NCBI GenBank assembly: GCA_050184115.1
Contig: JBFXAQ010000001.1
Location: 1,178,001 to 1,242,000, forward strand
DNA from: JACKNG01 sp050184115
GTDB taxonomy: Bacteria > Pseudomonadota > Gammaproteobacteria > Ga0077536
Direction of reading: 5' to 3'
DNA: 64,000 bases
Below the pieces are notes generated by a model. The model was given only the letters and a program-made list of their open reading frames with translations, made no database searches and was not told the origin of the DNA. The stretch's first letter is position 1; every line of letters begins with the position of its first letter. The translations under genes were made by a program, and so were the position numbers. Of this stretch, positions 1 to 9,087 are shown in pieces.

Positions 1-25
1 GCGTGGCGCCCTGCCGTCGGCACCC

Positions 26-56
26 TATACTGGCGCCCACTGGAGCAAGGGGAGGA
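26..56 (+). promoter_or_regulatory. Possible -10 box and strong ribosome binding site of the SnoaL-like gene
   Basis: TATACT at 26-31 resembles a sigma-70 -10 box, but the stretch 17 bases upstream lies at the window edge and does not resemble a -35. The purine run AAGGGGAGGA at 47-56, four bases before the ATG at 61, is a strong Shine-Dalgarno sequence and fixes that start. Confidence 0.35.
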
Positions 57-60
57 CCAC

Positions 61-507
61 ATGGCAAATCTGGATCAACAGGTCGCCGCGCTCGTCGCGC
101 GCGAGGCCATTCGCGACCTGCCGCGCCGCTATTGCGATTGCGTCTGGCGTGACGACATCGATGGCATCGTCGACCTGTTCACCGTCGACGGCAGTTTCGT
201 CGCCGAGATGGGCGGCAAGACCTACACCTTCAAGGGGCGCGAAGAACTGCGTCGCATGTTCGCCAGCGGGCTCGGCATCCAGCCGCGGCCCTACATCCAC
301 AATCACGTCGTCGAGTTGAACGGCGAGAGCTTCGCCAGCGGACGTTGCTACCTCGACCTGCACAGCGCGCGCAACAACATGGAATTCATGGGCGCGGGCT
401 ATTACACCGACGAGTACATGGCGACACCGCAGGGCTGGAAGTTCCTCAGTCGCCATTTCGTCGCCGTGCGCATGGACGATGTGCCGCAGGGACTGGACGG
501 CGCCTGA
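61..507 (+). CDS. SnoaL-like / NTF2-fold protein
   Basis: This 148-residue protein is a single SnoaL-like (NTF2-superfamily) domain, a cone-shaped fold used by small dehydratases, isomerases and ligand-binding proteins. The family signs are the helical opening with REAIRDLPRRYCDCVW, the DDIDGIVDLFTVDG segment and alternating strands that end in WKFLSRHFVAVRM. There is no signal peptide, so it should be cytoplasmic. The ATG follows a strong ribosome binding site. It ends 22 bases before the response regulator gene on the same strand and could be cotranscribed with it, although a functional link is not evident. The substrate cannot be predicted. Confidence 0.75.
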   Translation: MANLDQQVAALVAREAIRDLPRRYCDCVWRDDIDGIVDLFTVDGSFVAEMGGKTYTFKGREELRRMFASGLGIQPRPYIHNHVVELNGESFASGRCYLDLHSARNNMEFMGAGYYTDEYMATPQGWKFLSRHFVAVRMDDVPQGLDGA

Positions 508-529
508 CGTCGGCGCGACGGGCGGCACG

Positions 530-1210
530 ATGCGGATACTCGTGGTCGAGGACAACGCGGCGCTGGCCGCCAATATCGGCGAGTTCCTCGAGGCCGCCGG
601 CGCGATGGTCGACTTCGCCTACACCGGCACCAGTGGCCTCGAACTCGCCGGTGCCGGCGACTACGACGCCATCGTGCTCGACATCGCCCTGCCGCGGCTC
701 GACGGTCTTGAACTGTGCCGGCGTCTGCGCGGCCAGCACGACGACGACACGCCCGTGCTCATGCTCACCGCGCGCGACACCACCGCGGACAAGCTCGACG
801 GTTTCGCCGCCGGCACCGACGATTACCTGACCAAGCCGTTCGACCTCGACGAACTGTACGCGCGCCTGCAGGCCTTGCTGCGGCGTCGCCAGCGCGGCAT
901 GCGGCGACTGGTGGTGGTCGATCTCGAGTTCGATCTCGACACCCGCCAGGTACGGCGCGGCGGACGCCTGCTCAAGCTCACGCCGAGCGGCCTGCGCCTG
1001 CTCGATGTCCTCATGCACCACGCCCCGGCGGTGGTGCCGAGGGCCGATCTGGAGTACGCCCTGTGGGCCGACGCGCCGCCCGACAGCGAGGCCTCGTTAC
1101 GCGTCCATCTGCATGCGTTGCGACGCGCCATCGACGACCGTGCCGCGCGCAAGCTCGTCCATACCGTGGCCGGCACCGGCTACCGCCTCGGGCTCGATGA
1201 CGAAACCTGA
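530..1210 (+). CDS. OmpR/PhoB-family response regulator, QseB/PmrA-like
   Basis: This is a 226-residue two-component response regulator. The receiver domain (about residues 1-115) opens with MRILVVEDN and has the acidic pair E7/D8, phosphoacceptor D51 (VLDIALPRLDG), T80 and K102 (TKPF). The C-terminal half is an OmpR-type winged helix (LTPSGLRLLDVLM through HTVAGTGYRLG). An earlier in-frame ATG at 479 would add 17 residues that do not belong to the receiver fold, so the start at 530 was chosen. The histidine kinase gene begins inside its last codons, so the two are translationally coupled. The likely target is the direct repeat at 2520-2536. Confidence 0.93.
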   Translation: MRILVVEDNAALAANIGEFLEAAGAMVDFAYTGTSGLELAGAGDYDAIVLDIALPRLDGLELCRRLRGQHDDDTPVLMLTARDTTADKLDGFAAGTDDYLTKPFDLDELYARLQALLRRRQRGMRRLVVVDLEFDLDTRQVRRGGRLLKLTPSGLRLLDVLMHHAPAVVPRADLEYALWADAPPDSEASLRVHLHALRRAIDDRAARKLVHTVAGTGYRLGLDDET

Positions 1211-2477
1211 ACTCAGCCTGCGCGCGCGCTTCCTGCTCGGCTCGCTGTTCCTGTCGGCGGTATTGATTGCTGGGTTCTGGCTGGCTATCAACCAGTTCCT
1301 CGAGGTCATGGAGGAGGAATTCATCGGCAGCGAACTGCGCGGCGAGTTCGAACGTTACGCCGACGCGGTCATCGAGGGCGGCATCGACGCCGCCACGCCG
1401 CCCGCTGGCAGCGAAGGCTTCCTGGTCGATGACGTCGCCGAGCGGCAGCTTCCAGCCGAGCTGCGCGGGCTGGCGCCGGGCGTCCATGCCGAGATCTCGA
1501 TCGGTGCGCGCGAGTACGGTGTCGCCAAGCGGCGCCTCGACGAGCACACACTCTACCTGGTGCGGGACATCGAGCAGGAGCCCATCGAACTGCTCGAACG
1601 GCGCCTGCAGGACATCGCGACCTGGGCCGGCGCGAGCGCCGTGCTCGCCGGCATTGCCTTGTCGTTGTGGTTGTCCAACCTGGTGCTGGCGCCGGTGCTC
1701 GGCCTGGAGCGCAAGCTCGCCGCCATCGAGCCGGGACTGACCCGCCCGCCGTTGCGCGATCGGGCCTTGCCGGGCGAACTCGACGCCATCGCCCACGCCT
1801 TCGACAAGGTGCTGGTCCGCTTCGACGAGTTCAGTGCGCGCGAGCGAAATTTCACCCGCGATGCCAGCCATGAGTTGCGGACTCCGCTGGCAGTGATCCT
1901 GAGCTCGGCCCAGCTCGTCGCCGGGACCCTGGAGCCGACCAGCGCGCAGGCCCCGCGCCTCGCCCGGCTGCGCGCCGCGGCCGAGCAGATGCAGGCCCTG
2001 ATCGACGCCCTGCTGTTCCTGGCGCGTGGCGCGAGCGGTGGTGACGGCAAACCGGTCAGCGCCGCGCGGCTGCTGGAGGAAGCGTTGCGCCTGCAGGCCG
2101 ACGCCGGGCGTGTGCCGCTCGACGCGGTGCGTCTCACGATCGCCGAGGACGCGCAGCTCGACGTGCCGCGCGGCCTGTTCCTGTGCGTCGTCAACAACCT
2201 GCTCGGTAATGCCTGGGACCACGCCGACGGCTCCGATCTCGAAGTGACGCTGCGCGGCACCGACCTCGTGATCGCCGATGCCGGCCCTGGCATCGACGCC
2301 GCCCTGCTGCCGCGCATCTTCGAACGCGGTGTGCGCGGTTCCGAATCGTCGGGCCAGGGGCTCGGGCTCGACCTCGTCACGCGGGTCTGCGAGCGGTTGG
2401 GCTGGAGGCTCGCGCTCGACAGCGCGGCCGGACGGGGTACGCAGGTCGTTCTGCACATGGGCGAACGGGTGTCCTGA
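1197..2477 (+). CDS. Sensor histidine kinase, partner of the upstream response regulator
   Basis: This is a 426-residue inner-membrane histidine kinase. Two membrane segments (about 11-32 and 143-166) bracket a periplasmic sensor region rich in acidic residues. A HAMP-like linker leads to the phosphoacceptor box RDASHELRTP with H225. The ATPase domain shows an N box (NNLLGNAWDHADG) and G boxes (DAGPGID and SGQGLGLDLV). The start ATG at 1197 overlaps the end of the response regulator gene by 14 bases and gives a normal length. Architecture and context resemble QseC/PmrB-type sensors; the signal is unknown. Confidence 0.92.
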   Translation: MTKPELSLRARFLLGSLFLSAVLIAGFWLAINQFLEVMEEEFIGSELRGEFERYADAVIEGGIDAATPPAGSEGFLVDDVAERQLPAELRGLAPGVHAEISIGAREYGVAKRRLDEHTLYLVRDIEQEPIELLERRLQDIATWAGASAVLAGIALSLWLSNLVLAPVLGLERKLAAIEPGLTRPPLRDRALPGELDAIAHAFDKVLVRFDEFSARERNFTRDASHELRTPLAVILSSAQLVAGTLEPTSAQAPRLARLRAAAEQMQALIDALLFLARGASGGDGKPVSAARLLEEALRLQADAGRVPLDAVRLTIAEDAQLDVPRGLFLCVVNNLLGNAWDHADGSDLEVTLRGTDLVIADAGPGIDAALLPRIFERGVRGSESSGQGLGLDLVTRVCERLGWRLALDSAAGRGTQVVLHMGERVS

Positions 2478-2519
2478 GTCCGCCGGCGACGGCGTGGCCG
2501 GCGCGGTCGTGGGCGGGCT

Positions 2520-2536
2520 CTTAACGCGCGATTAAC
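2520..2536 (+). promoter_or_regulatory. PmrA-like direct-repeat operator upstream of the LtaS-like gene
   Basis: CTTAAC and ATTAAC are separated by five bases, giving half-sites with an 11-bp period. This matches the YTTAAK-N5-YTTAAK pattern known for PmrA-type OmpR-family regulators except in the last base of each half-site. It lies 52 bases before the ATG at 2589 and directly downstream of the response regulator/kinase pair, so it is a plausible binding site of that regulator. This is pattern matching only. Confidence 0.5.
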
Positions 2537-2588
2537 GGCGCGCGCGTGACACTCGTGGCATGTCGAACCCCACCCGACGACGTTGCTG

Positions 2589-4568
2589 ATGTCGACCTTG
2601 CGTGCGCGCCTGCGCGGAGTTCTTTCCGGGCCGCGCCTCGCGCTGCTCGGTGTCATGCTCGCCGCCACCGTCACGGTCGCCACGCTGACCCGGGCCGGGC
2701 TCATGGTCACGGCCGGTGGTGCCGGCCGCCTGCCATCATCGAACTATGCCGCGGTATTCGGCTGCGGCCTGCTCTACGACCTCGCCTTCGGCGCCTTCCT
2801 GCTCGCCCCGGCGGTGGTGTTGTTGCTGGCGCCGGGACGCTGGTGGTCGACGCGGTTGTTGCGCTGGCTGGTCCACGCGGTCCTGCTTGCACTGTTCTTG
2901 CTGCTCGGCTTCATCGCCGAAGCCGAGTTCATCTTCTTCGACGAGTTCAGCACGCGCTTCAACTTCATCGCCGTCGATTACCTCGTCTATACGGGTGAAG
3001 TGCTCGGTAACATCTGGGAGTCGTACCGTGTGGTGTGGCTGCTGGTCGCCGACTGCGCGCTGGCCGCGATCGCCTACTGGTTCCTGCGCCCGCGCATCGA
3101 GGCCCTGCTGGCGCGGCCGTCAAGCGCGCGGCCATGGTTGGCCGTGGCGCTGTGGGGCGTCGTCGCCGCGTTCGCCGGTTTGCTCGACCAGCGGCCCCGC
3201 GAGACTTTCGCCAACCCCTATGCCAGCGAGTTCGCCAGCAACGGGCCGTACCAGTTCTTCGCCGCGTTCCGTAACAACGAACTCGACTACGAGCGCTTCT
3301 ACCCGACGCTGCCGCTGGCCGAAGTCGATCGCCGTCTGCGCGACACGCTGGCCGCGCCCGGGACGCGCTTTCTCAGCGACACGCCACTCGATATCCGTCG
3401 CGAGGTCGACAACCCGGGCGCGCCGCGCCGTCTCAACGTCGTCCTGATCATGGTCGAGAGCCTGGGCGCGGACTTCATGGGACATTTCGGCGACGCCCGC
3501 GGTATGACGCCGCATCTCGACGATCTCGCCGCCAGGAGCCTCGTGTTCGAGAACTTCTACGCCGCCGGTACGCGTACCGTGCGCGGCCTCGAAGCGGTGA
3601 CCTTGTCGTTGCCACCCACCCCGGGACAGGCCATCGTCAAGCGCCTCGGGCGCGAAAGCGGGATGTGGTCGCTGGGGCGGGTGCTCGATGCGGCCGGCTA
3701 CGACAGCACCTTCGTCTACGGCGGCCGCGCCTACTTCGACAACATGGGCGCGTTCTTCGCCGGCAACGGCTACGCGGTGGTCGACCAGCGTTCGACGCCC
3801 GCTGCCGAGATCGGCTTCACCAATGCGTGGGGCATGTCCGACGAGGACCTCTATCGCCAGGCGCTCGCCGTCGCTGCGCGCGGCCACGCCAGCGGTCGGC
3901 CCTTCTTCATGCACATCATGACGACCTCCAACCACCGGCCCTACACCTACCCCGAGGGGCGCGTGCCGGGCCCGCAGGGCGGGCGCGCCAACGCGGTACG
4001 CTACACCGACTGGGCGCTCGACAATTTCCTCGCCAGGGCACGCGCCCAGCCCTGGTTCGACGACACGGTGTTCGTCATCCTCGGCGACCACTGCGCCAAC
4101 GCGGCCGGCAAGGTCGACCTGCCGGCCTCGCGCTACCACGTGCCGCTGTTGATCTACTCACCCCGGCATGTCACTGGCGGTCGGGTCGAGACCCTGGCCA
4201 GCCAGGTCGATGTCGCGCCGACCCTGCTCGGGCTGCTCCGTCTCGACTACCAGTCCGCCTTCCTCGGCCGCGATATCCTCGCCGCTGCCCAGCCCGCGCC
4301 GCGCGCGCTGATCAGCACCTACCAGGATCTCGGCCTGATCGAGGACGGCGTCGTCACCGTGCTCGCCCCGCAGCGGCGCATTGACCGTCACCGCGCCGGG
4401 CGCAGCCTGCTGCGCGGCTACGACGGGCGGCCAGGCTTGAACGACGAGCTCGTGCGCGAGGCGGTCGCGCTGTACCAGGGCGCGAGCTACATCTACAGCC
4501 ACGGTCTCAACGCGTGGCAGCCGCTCGCCGGGGGCGATTCGGTCGCGGCCGCCGTCGCGCCGCCTTGA
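2589..4568 (+). CDS. LtaS/OpgB-like membrane phosphotransferase (alkaline phosphatase superfamily)
   Basis: This 659-residue protein has an N-terminal membrane region of about four to five helices (residues 15-200) followed by a periplasmic sulfatase-type catalytic domain from about residue 281. The domain shows the metal site IMVES (E290), the threonine-nucleophile region AAGTRTVRGLE (T328 or T330) and the late metal motif FVILGDHCAN. Enzymes of this type move phosphoglycerol or phosphoethanolamine from a phospholipid to a polymer, glucan or lipid A; the substrate here is not predictable. Start ATG 2589 is preferred over the upstream TTG and CTG. A PmrA-like box lies upstream and a PAP2 phosphatase gene follows. 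Confidence 0.85.
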   Translation: MSTLRARLRGVLSGPRLALLGVMLAATVTVATLTRAGLMVTAGGAGRLPSSNYAAVFGCGLLYDLAFGAFLLAPAVVLLLAPGRWWSTRLLRWLVHAVLLALFLLLGFIAEAEFIFFDEFSTRFNFIAVDYLVYTGEVLGNIWESYRVVWLLVADCALAAIAYWFLRPRIEALLARPSSARPWLAVALWGVVAAFAGLLDQRPRETFANPYASEFASNGPYQFFAAFRNNELDYERFYPTLPLAEVDRRLRDTLAAPGTRFLSDTPLDIRREVDNPGAPRRLNVVLIMVESLGADFMGHFGDARGMTPHLDDLAARSLVFENFYAAGTRTVRGLEAVTLSLPPTPGQAIVKRLGRESGMWSLGRVLDAAGYDSTFVYGGRAYFDNMGAFFAGNGYAVVDQRSTPAAEIGFTNAWGMSDEDLYRQALAVAARGHASGRPFFMHIMTTSNHRPYTYPEGRVPGPQGGRANAVRYTDWALDNFLARARAQPWFDDTVFVILGDHCANAAGKVDLPASRYHVPLLIYSPRHVTGGRVETLASQVDVAPTLLGLLRLDYQSAFLGRDILAAAQPAPRALISTYQDLGLIEDGVVTVLAPQRRIDRHRAGRSLLRGYDGRPGLNDELVREAVALYQGASYIYSHGLNAWQPLAGGDSVAAAVAPP

Positions 4569-4572
4569 CGCC

Positions 4573-5277
4573 GTGACGCCGGTTTCGCTGGCCACGCTGG
4601 CGCCGGCGGTGGTGGCGCTGGGCCTGATGATCCTGATCGTCGCCAGCGGCCTCGATTTCCAGCTCGCCGACCTGCTCTACGGCTGGCAGGGTGGGGCGTG
4701 GTCGCTGCGCCACGACTTCCTGGTCTCCAAGATCCTCCATGCCAGGGCGCAGAAGCGGTCGACGGCCATCGAACTGTCGACGGTGGTGCTCGCGCTCGTC
4801 AGCCCGTACCACCCGCGCCTGCGACGCTGGCGCCGTGGGCTGGCCTACGTCGCCCTGACCGGGCTCGCCGGGCTGGCCGTGGTCAGCCTCGGCAAACACC
4901 TGCTACCGCTGGCCTGTCCCTCGCAACTCGAACGCTACGGCGGCTGGTTGCCGAACCGACTGTGGCTCGGCCGCGACCTCGTCGCGCTCGGCAAGGGCTG
5001 CTTCCCCTCCGCCCATGCCAGCGGTGGCTTTGCGTTGTGCGGCTGGTATTTCTACGCCCGCTACTACGGTCTGTCCGGCGCCGGGCGCTACGCGGCGGCG
5101 GCGCTCGCTGCCGGCGCCGTGTTGGGCTTCGCCCAGCAGATCCGCGGTGCGCATTTCCTGTCCCACGACCTCGCCGCCGTGGCGGTGTGCTGGGCCGCCG
5201 CCTGGCTGCTCGCGCGAGTGTGGTTGGTGGCAGTGCCCGCGCCGCGGCCTGTGGCCGCCGCGAGCGCGATGGCGTAG
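4573..5277 (+). CDS. PAP2-family membrane phosphatase
   Basis: This is a 234-residue PAP2 (type 2 phosphatidic acid phosphatase) protein with about five membrane helices. The three phosphatase motifs are present: a lysine-containing first motif near GKHLLPLACP, PSAHASG as the PSGH-type second motif, and RGAHFLSHDLAAV with the R-x5-H-x3-D arrangement. Its GTG start lies four bases after the preceding stop codon, so it is cotranscribed with the LtaS-like gene. PAP2 enzymes next to such transferases often recycle lipid carriers or dephosphorylate lipid A, which fits an envelope-remodelling role. The exact substrate is unknown. Confidence 0.85.
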   Translation: MTPVSLATLAPAVVALGLMILIVASGLDFQLADLLYGWQGGAWSLRHDFLVSKILHARAQKRSTAIELSTVVLALVSPYHPRLRRWRRGLAYVALTGLAGLAVVSLGKHLLPLACPSQLERYGGWLPNRLWLGRDLVALGKGCFPSAHASGGFALCGWYFYARYYGLSGAGRYAAAALAAGAVLGFAQQIRGAHFLSHDLAAVAVCWAAAWLLARVWLVAVPAPRPVAAASAMA

Positions 5278-5284
5278 CTGGAAC

Positions 5285-6286
5285 TCAACCGTCGATCATG
5301 ACCACGATCTTGCCGAGCGCGCGGCGCTCGGCAAGATCCGTGATGGCCTGGCCGGCTTTGGCCAGCGGGTAGTGGGCTGAGACGTGCGGCTTGATCTTGC
5401 CGGCCGCGTAGAGCTGGACCAGTTCATTGATGTTGCGCTGGTTGGCGGCCGGGTCGCGCTCGCTCCACGAGCCCAGGAACACGCCGACGATCTGGCAGCC
5501 CTTGAGCAGCGGCAGGTTGAGCGGGATCGCTGGAATGCCGGCGGGAAAGCCGACGACCAGAAAGCGTCCTTCCCAGGCGATGGCGCGTAGCGCGGCCTCG
5601 GCATAGGCGCCACCGACGCCGTCGTAGACGACGTTCGCACCGTCACCGCCGACGGCATCCTTGAACAGCGTGGCGAGGGCCTTGGCGCCGTCCTTGTCGA
5701 ACGGCCCGGGCGGGTAGACCACGCCGGCCGCGGCCCCGTGCGCACAGGCGAGGTCGACCTTCTCCTGGCTCGAGGCGGCGGCGATCACGCGCGCGCCCAT
5801 GGCGCGGCCGAGTTCGACCGCGGCCAGTCCCACGCCGCCGGCGGCGCCGAGCACGAGCAGGGTGTCGCCTTGGCCGAGCTGGCCGCGCTGCTTGAGCGCG
5901 TGGTAGGAAGTGCCGTAGGTGAAGACGAAGGCGGCGGCCTCGTCCCACGGCATGCCGTCCGGGATCGGTGCGCATTTCACCGCGCGCGTGACGACGTACT
6001 CGGCCATGCCGCCCCAGCCGACCATGCCGATGACGCGGTCGCCGACGGCCAGCCCGTCGACACCTTCGCCCACCGCATCGATCTCGCCGGCGACTTCGCC
6101 GCCCGGCGAGAACGGGCGGTTGGGACGGAACTGGTACTTGTCCTCGATGATCAGGGTGTCGGGATAGTTCACGCCGCAGGCGCGCACGCGGATGCGCACT
6201 TCACCGGCGCCGGGTTCGGGCACCGGCGCGTCCTGCAATTGCAGGGTCTGGGGGCCGCCAGGGGTGATGCTCAACATCGCTTTCAT
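5285..6286 (-). CDS. NADPH:quinone oxidoreductase, zinc-less MDR family
   Basis: This is a 333-residue medium-chain dehydrogenase/reductase of the quinone oxidoreductase group. It has a GroES-like N-terminal half (GEVRIRVRACGVNYPDTL, GGEVAGEIDAVG) and a Rossmann NADPH site (VLGAAGGVGLAAVELG). The cysteine cluster that binds structural zinc is absent, as usual for this subgroup. Start ATG 6286 is preceded by GGAGAAG, whereas an upstream extension to 6502 would lack homology. It converges with the PAP2 gene (7-bp gap) and diverges from the SnoaL-like gene at 6411. Expected role is one- or two-electron reduction of quinones or enones in the cytoplasm. Confidence 0.88.
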   Translation of the reverse strand: MKAMLSITPGGPQTLQLQDAPVPEPGAGEVRIRVRACGVNYPDTLIIEDKYQFRPNRPFSPGGEVAGEIDAVGEGVDGLAVGDRVIGMVGWGGMAEYVVTRAVKCAPIPDGMPWDEAAAFVFTYGTSYHALKQRGQLGQGDTLLVLGAAGGVGLAAVELGRAMGARVIAAASSQEKVDLACAHGAAAGVVYPPGPFDKDGAKALATLFKDAVGGDGANVVYDGVGGAYAEAALRAIAWEGRFLVVGFPAGIPAIPLNLPLLKGCQIVGVFLGSWSERDPAANQRNINELVQLYAAGKIKPHVSAHYPLAKAGQAITDLAERRALGKIVVMIDG

Positions 6287-6410
6287 CGATCGTCTTCTCC
6301 GGGTGTGGCGCGGACTGGACCGCCGGGTTATGGTGCGCGGCCAGTGTAACAACAGCGTTCCGCGACGACAGCGTGCGCGGCGGCGCGGGCAACGGGGGAG
6401 AGGCGCAGCC

Positions 6411-6821
6411 ATGACGGAGAACCAGAAGATCGTGCAGGCGTGGTTCGACCACGTCTCGAAGGGCGAGGCGGAGGCGGCCTTCGCGCTGTTCGCCGACGAC
6501 ATCGTCTACGACCTCAAGGGCACGACGCCGGTGTCCGGCGTCTATCGCGGCCTCGACGACATCGTCAACAAGTTCTTCGTGCCCTGGCGCAAGCAGATCG
6601 ACGGCGATCTCGTCGTCCACGTCGACGAGCTGATCGGCGAGGGCGAGCGCGTGTGCGTGCTCGGTCACGGCTCGGCGAAGACCATCCACGGCCTGCGCTA
6701 CGACAACGACTACGCCTTCGTCTTCACGGTGAAGGGCGGCAAGATCACCCACGTCGCCGAATACCTCGATACCGCGCTGGTCGAAACCGCCGCCTACGGC
6801 AGGAAGCTGGTCGGGCCGTGA
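6411..6821 (+). CDS. SnoaL-like / NTF2-fold protein
   Basis: This 136-residue protein belongs to the SnoaL-like, ketosteroid-isomerase-related group. It begins with the usual helix (QKIVQAWFDHVSKGEAEAAF) and continues with FADDIVYDLKGT and a YRGLDDIVNKFF helix, followed by strands ending at GKITHVAEYLDT. The family covers isomerases, hydrolases and proteins of unknown role, so no reaction can be assigned. The MFS transporter gene begins 16 bases downstream on the same strand, suggesting a two-gene unit that might handle one small molecule. Confidence 0.75.
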   Translation: MTENQKIVQAWFDHVSKGEAEAAFALFADDIVYDLKGTTPVSGVYRGLDDIVNKFFVPWRKQIDGDLVVHVDELIGEGERVCVLGHGSAKTIHGLRYDNDYAFVFTVKGGKITHVAEYLDTALVETAAYGRKLVGP

Positions 6822-6837
6822 TCGACGCGGGCGCGCG

Positions 6838-8076
6838 GTGAGCACGCTCGCGCCCGCCACCGGCGCGCCGGTGCCATGGCGTGACGACGCCCGCGTGGTC
6901 GGCGTCGTCGCCTTCGCCCATCTCGTCAGCCACTTCTTCCAGCTCGTCCTGCCGCCGCTGTTCCCGTGGCTGCGCGAGGCCTTCGCGCTGTCCTACGCCG
7001 AGCTCGGCTTCATCATGTCCGTGCTGTTCACGGTTTCGGGCCTCGGCCAGGCGGCGGCCGGCTTCATCGTCGATCGCCACGGCGCGCTGCCGACACTCGT
7101 CGGCGGTCTCCTCGCGCTGGCCGCCGGCGCGGTGGTCGCGGCGAGCGCATCCGGCTATGCCGGCCTGCTCGGCGCCGCGGTGCTGTTCGGTCTCGGCAAC
7201 GCGGTGTTCCACCCGGTCGATTTCTGGCTCATCAACCACCGCGTCAGCGTGCCGCGGCTGGGGCCGGCGTTCTCCGTCCATGGTCTTTCCGGCAGCCTGG
7301 GCTGGGCCGCGGCGCCGGTGTTCATGCTCGCCGTGGCGACCCCGTTCGGCTGGCGCGCGGCGGTGCTGGCTGCGGCCGTGCTGCCGCTCGCCGCGATCGC
7401 CGGCGCGTGGTGGTCGCGCGACGTGCTCAGCCGTGCCGCCAACGTCGAACCGGTCGCCGGTACGCCGCCGGTTTCCTCCGGTTTCGCCTTCCTGCGCCTG
7501 CGCGCGGTGTGGCTGTGCTTTGGTTTCTTCGCCTGCGTCGCCGCCGCGCTCGGCGGTGTGCAGGGCTTCTCGCCGACGGTATTCGAACGCGCCTACGGCC
7601 TCGCGCTCGCGCCGGCGGCGATGAGTGTCACCTTCTACATGTTGGCGAGCGGCGTCGGCATGCTGGCCGGTGGCTGGCTGGTCACGCACAGCCGCGTGCT
7701 CGAGCGCAACATCACCCTCGCGCTGCTGCTCGCGGTCGGCGCCGCGGCACTGGTCGCGAGCGGCTGGCCGGGCGCGACGCTGGCGCTCGCCCTGATGGCG
7801 GTGATGGGCTTCGGTTCCGGCCTGTCGGGGCCGTCGCGCGATCTCCTCATCCGCGCCGCGGCGCCGCCCGGTGCCACCGGCCGCGTCTACGGCGTGGTCT
7901 ACTCCGGGCTCGATGTCGGCATCGCGGTCGGGCCGCCGCTGCTCGGCCGCCTGCTCGATCACGGTATCGTCGGCGGCATCTACTACGTCGTCGCCGCCTG
8001 CCTCTTCGCCGGCCTGCTGCTGGCGCGCGCCGTCGCCGCGCAGACCCGCGCGACCGGACCGGCAAGCCCCGCCTAG
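6838..8076 (+). CDS. MFS transporter, fosmidomycin-resistance (Fsr)-like
   Basis: This 412-residue inner-membrane protein is predicted to have 12 helices. The first helix region HLVSHFFQLVLPPLFPWL and the following FIMSVLFTVSGLGQAAAGF recall the Fsr-like branch of the major facilitator superfamily. A conserved loop GFIVDRHGALP sits between helices 2 and 3. The start is a GTG at 6838, 16 bases after the SnoaL-like gene, which points to cotranscription. It most likely exports a small hydrophobic compound by proton antiport; the substrate is unknown. Confidence 0.85.
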   Translation: MSTLAPATGAPVPWRDDARVVGVVAFAHLVSHFFQLVLPPLFPWLREAFALSYAELGFIMSVLFTVSGLGQAAAGFIVDRHGALPTLVGGLLALAAGAVVAASASGYAGLLGAAVLFGLGNAVFHPVDFWLINHRVSVPRLGPAFSVHGLSGSLGWAAAPVFMLAVATPFGWRAAVLAAAVLPLAAIAGAWWSRDVLSRAANVEPVAGTPPVSSGFAFLRLRAVWLCFGFFACVAAALGGVQGFSPTVFERAYGLALAPAAMSVTFYMLASGVGMLAGGWLVTHSRVLERNITLALLLAVGAAALVASGWPGATLALALMAVMGFGSGLSGPSRDLLIRAAAPPGATGRVYGVVYSGLDVGIAVGPPLLGRLLDHGIVGGIYYVVAACLFAGLLLARAVAAQTRATGPASPA

Positions 8077-8190
8077 TCGCAGTCGGCGCTGCTCGCCCGG
8101 CCGGGCGGGCCGCAGGGGGCATCGTTGACCTCAAGCTCGCGTCCACGACGACGCTATCAGGATGATTCGTCCCCGCGGAAGGAGCGCGCC

Positions 8191-9063
8191 ATGGCCGGAC
8201 AAGTCGACGAACGCGATGCCGGAGCCCTGTCCGGTTGGCTGGCCCTGCCCCTATGGCTGGTCGGCGTGGCCATCGCGGCCTGGTCGCTGATCGCGCCCGT
8301 GGCCCTGCGTGGCGGCGAACCGGCGGTGGCCGGCATCCTTGCCGTGCCGTTCCTCGCCTTCCTGCTCAAGGGCTTCCTGGTACTCGAACCCAACCAGGCC
8401 GCCGTGCTGGTGTTCTTCGGCAAGTACGCCGGCTCGCTGCGCGACGACGGATTCTTCTGGGTCAATCCGTTCTACGCCAAGCACAAGGTCTCGCTGCGCG
8501 CACACAACCTCAACACGCCCACGCTCAAGGTCAACGATCGCGCCGGCAACCCGATCGAGGTGGCGGCGGTGATCGTGTGGCGGGTGGCCGACACCGCGCG
8601 CGCGACGTTCGACGTCGAGAACTACTACGAGTACGTCACGATGCAGAGCGAGTCGGCGGTGCGCCAGGTGGTCAGCGAGCGCTGGTACGACGGCGACGAG
8701 AACGGCAACGAGTCACTGCGCGGCGACCTCGACATGGTTGCCAGGCTGCTCGTCGACAGCATCCAGAGTCATTGCGAACTGGCCGGCCTCGAAATCGTCG
8801 AGGCGCGCATCTCGCACCTCGCCTACGCGCCGGAGATCGCCGGGGCCATGCTGCGCCGCCAGCAGGCGGTGGCGGTGGTCGCCGCGCGTACGCAGATCGT
8901 CGAAGGGGCGGTCGGCATGGTCAACCTCGCCCTGCAGCGACTCGCGGCCGAGGAGGTCGTGCGCCTCGACGACACCGCCCGCGTGCGCCTGGTGACCAAT
9001 CTCATGACGGTGCTGGTGGGCGATTCTGAGACCCAGCCGGTACTGTCCGTCGACCACGATTGA
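8191..9063 (+). CDS. SPFH/Band 7 domain membrane protein
   Basis: This 290-residue protein is anchored by two close N-terminal hydrophobic segments (about residues 15-35 and 42-62). An SPFH/Band 7 domain follows, starting at LEPNQAAVLVFFGKYAGSL and including NPIEVAAVIVWRVADTARA. An alanine-rich helical tail (LRRQQAVAVVAARTQIVEGAV) likely drives oligomerisation. Such stomatin-like proteins form membrane scaffolds. The ATG at 8191 has a strong GGAAGGAG ribosome site. A 78-residue membrane protein gene begins 24 bases downstream and is probably in the same operon. Confidence 0.88.
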   Translation: MAGQVDERDAGALSGWLALPLWLVGVAIAAWSLIAPVALRGGEPAVAGILAVPFLAFLLKGFLVLEPNQAAVLVFFGKYAGSLRDDGFFWVNPFYAKHKVSLRAHNLNTPTLKVNDRAGNPIEVAAVIVWRVADTARATFDVENYYEYVTMQSESAVRQVVSERWYDGDENGNESLRGDLDMVARLLVDSIQSHCELAGLEIVEARISHLAYAPEIAGAMLRRQQAVAVVAARTQIVEGAVGMVNLALQRLAAEEVVRLDDTARVRLVTNLMTVLVGDSETQPVLSVDHD

Positions 9064-9087
9064 CGCGAAGGAACACGGAGAACCGCG

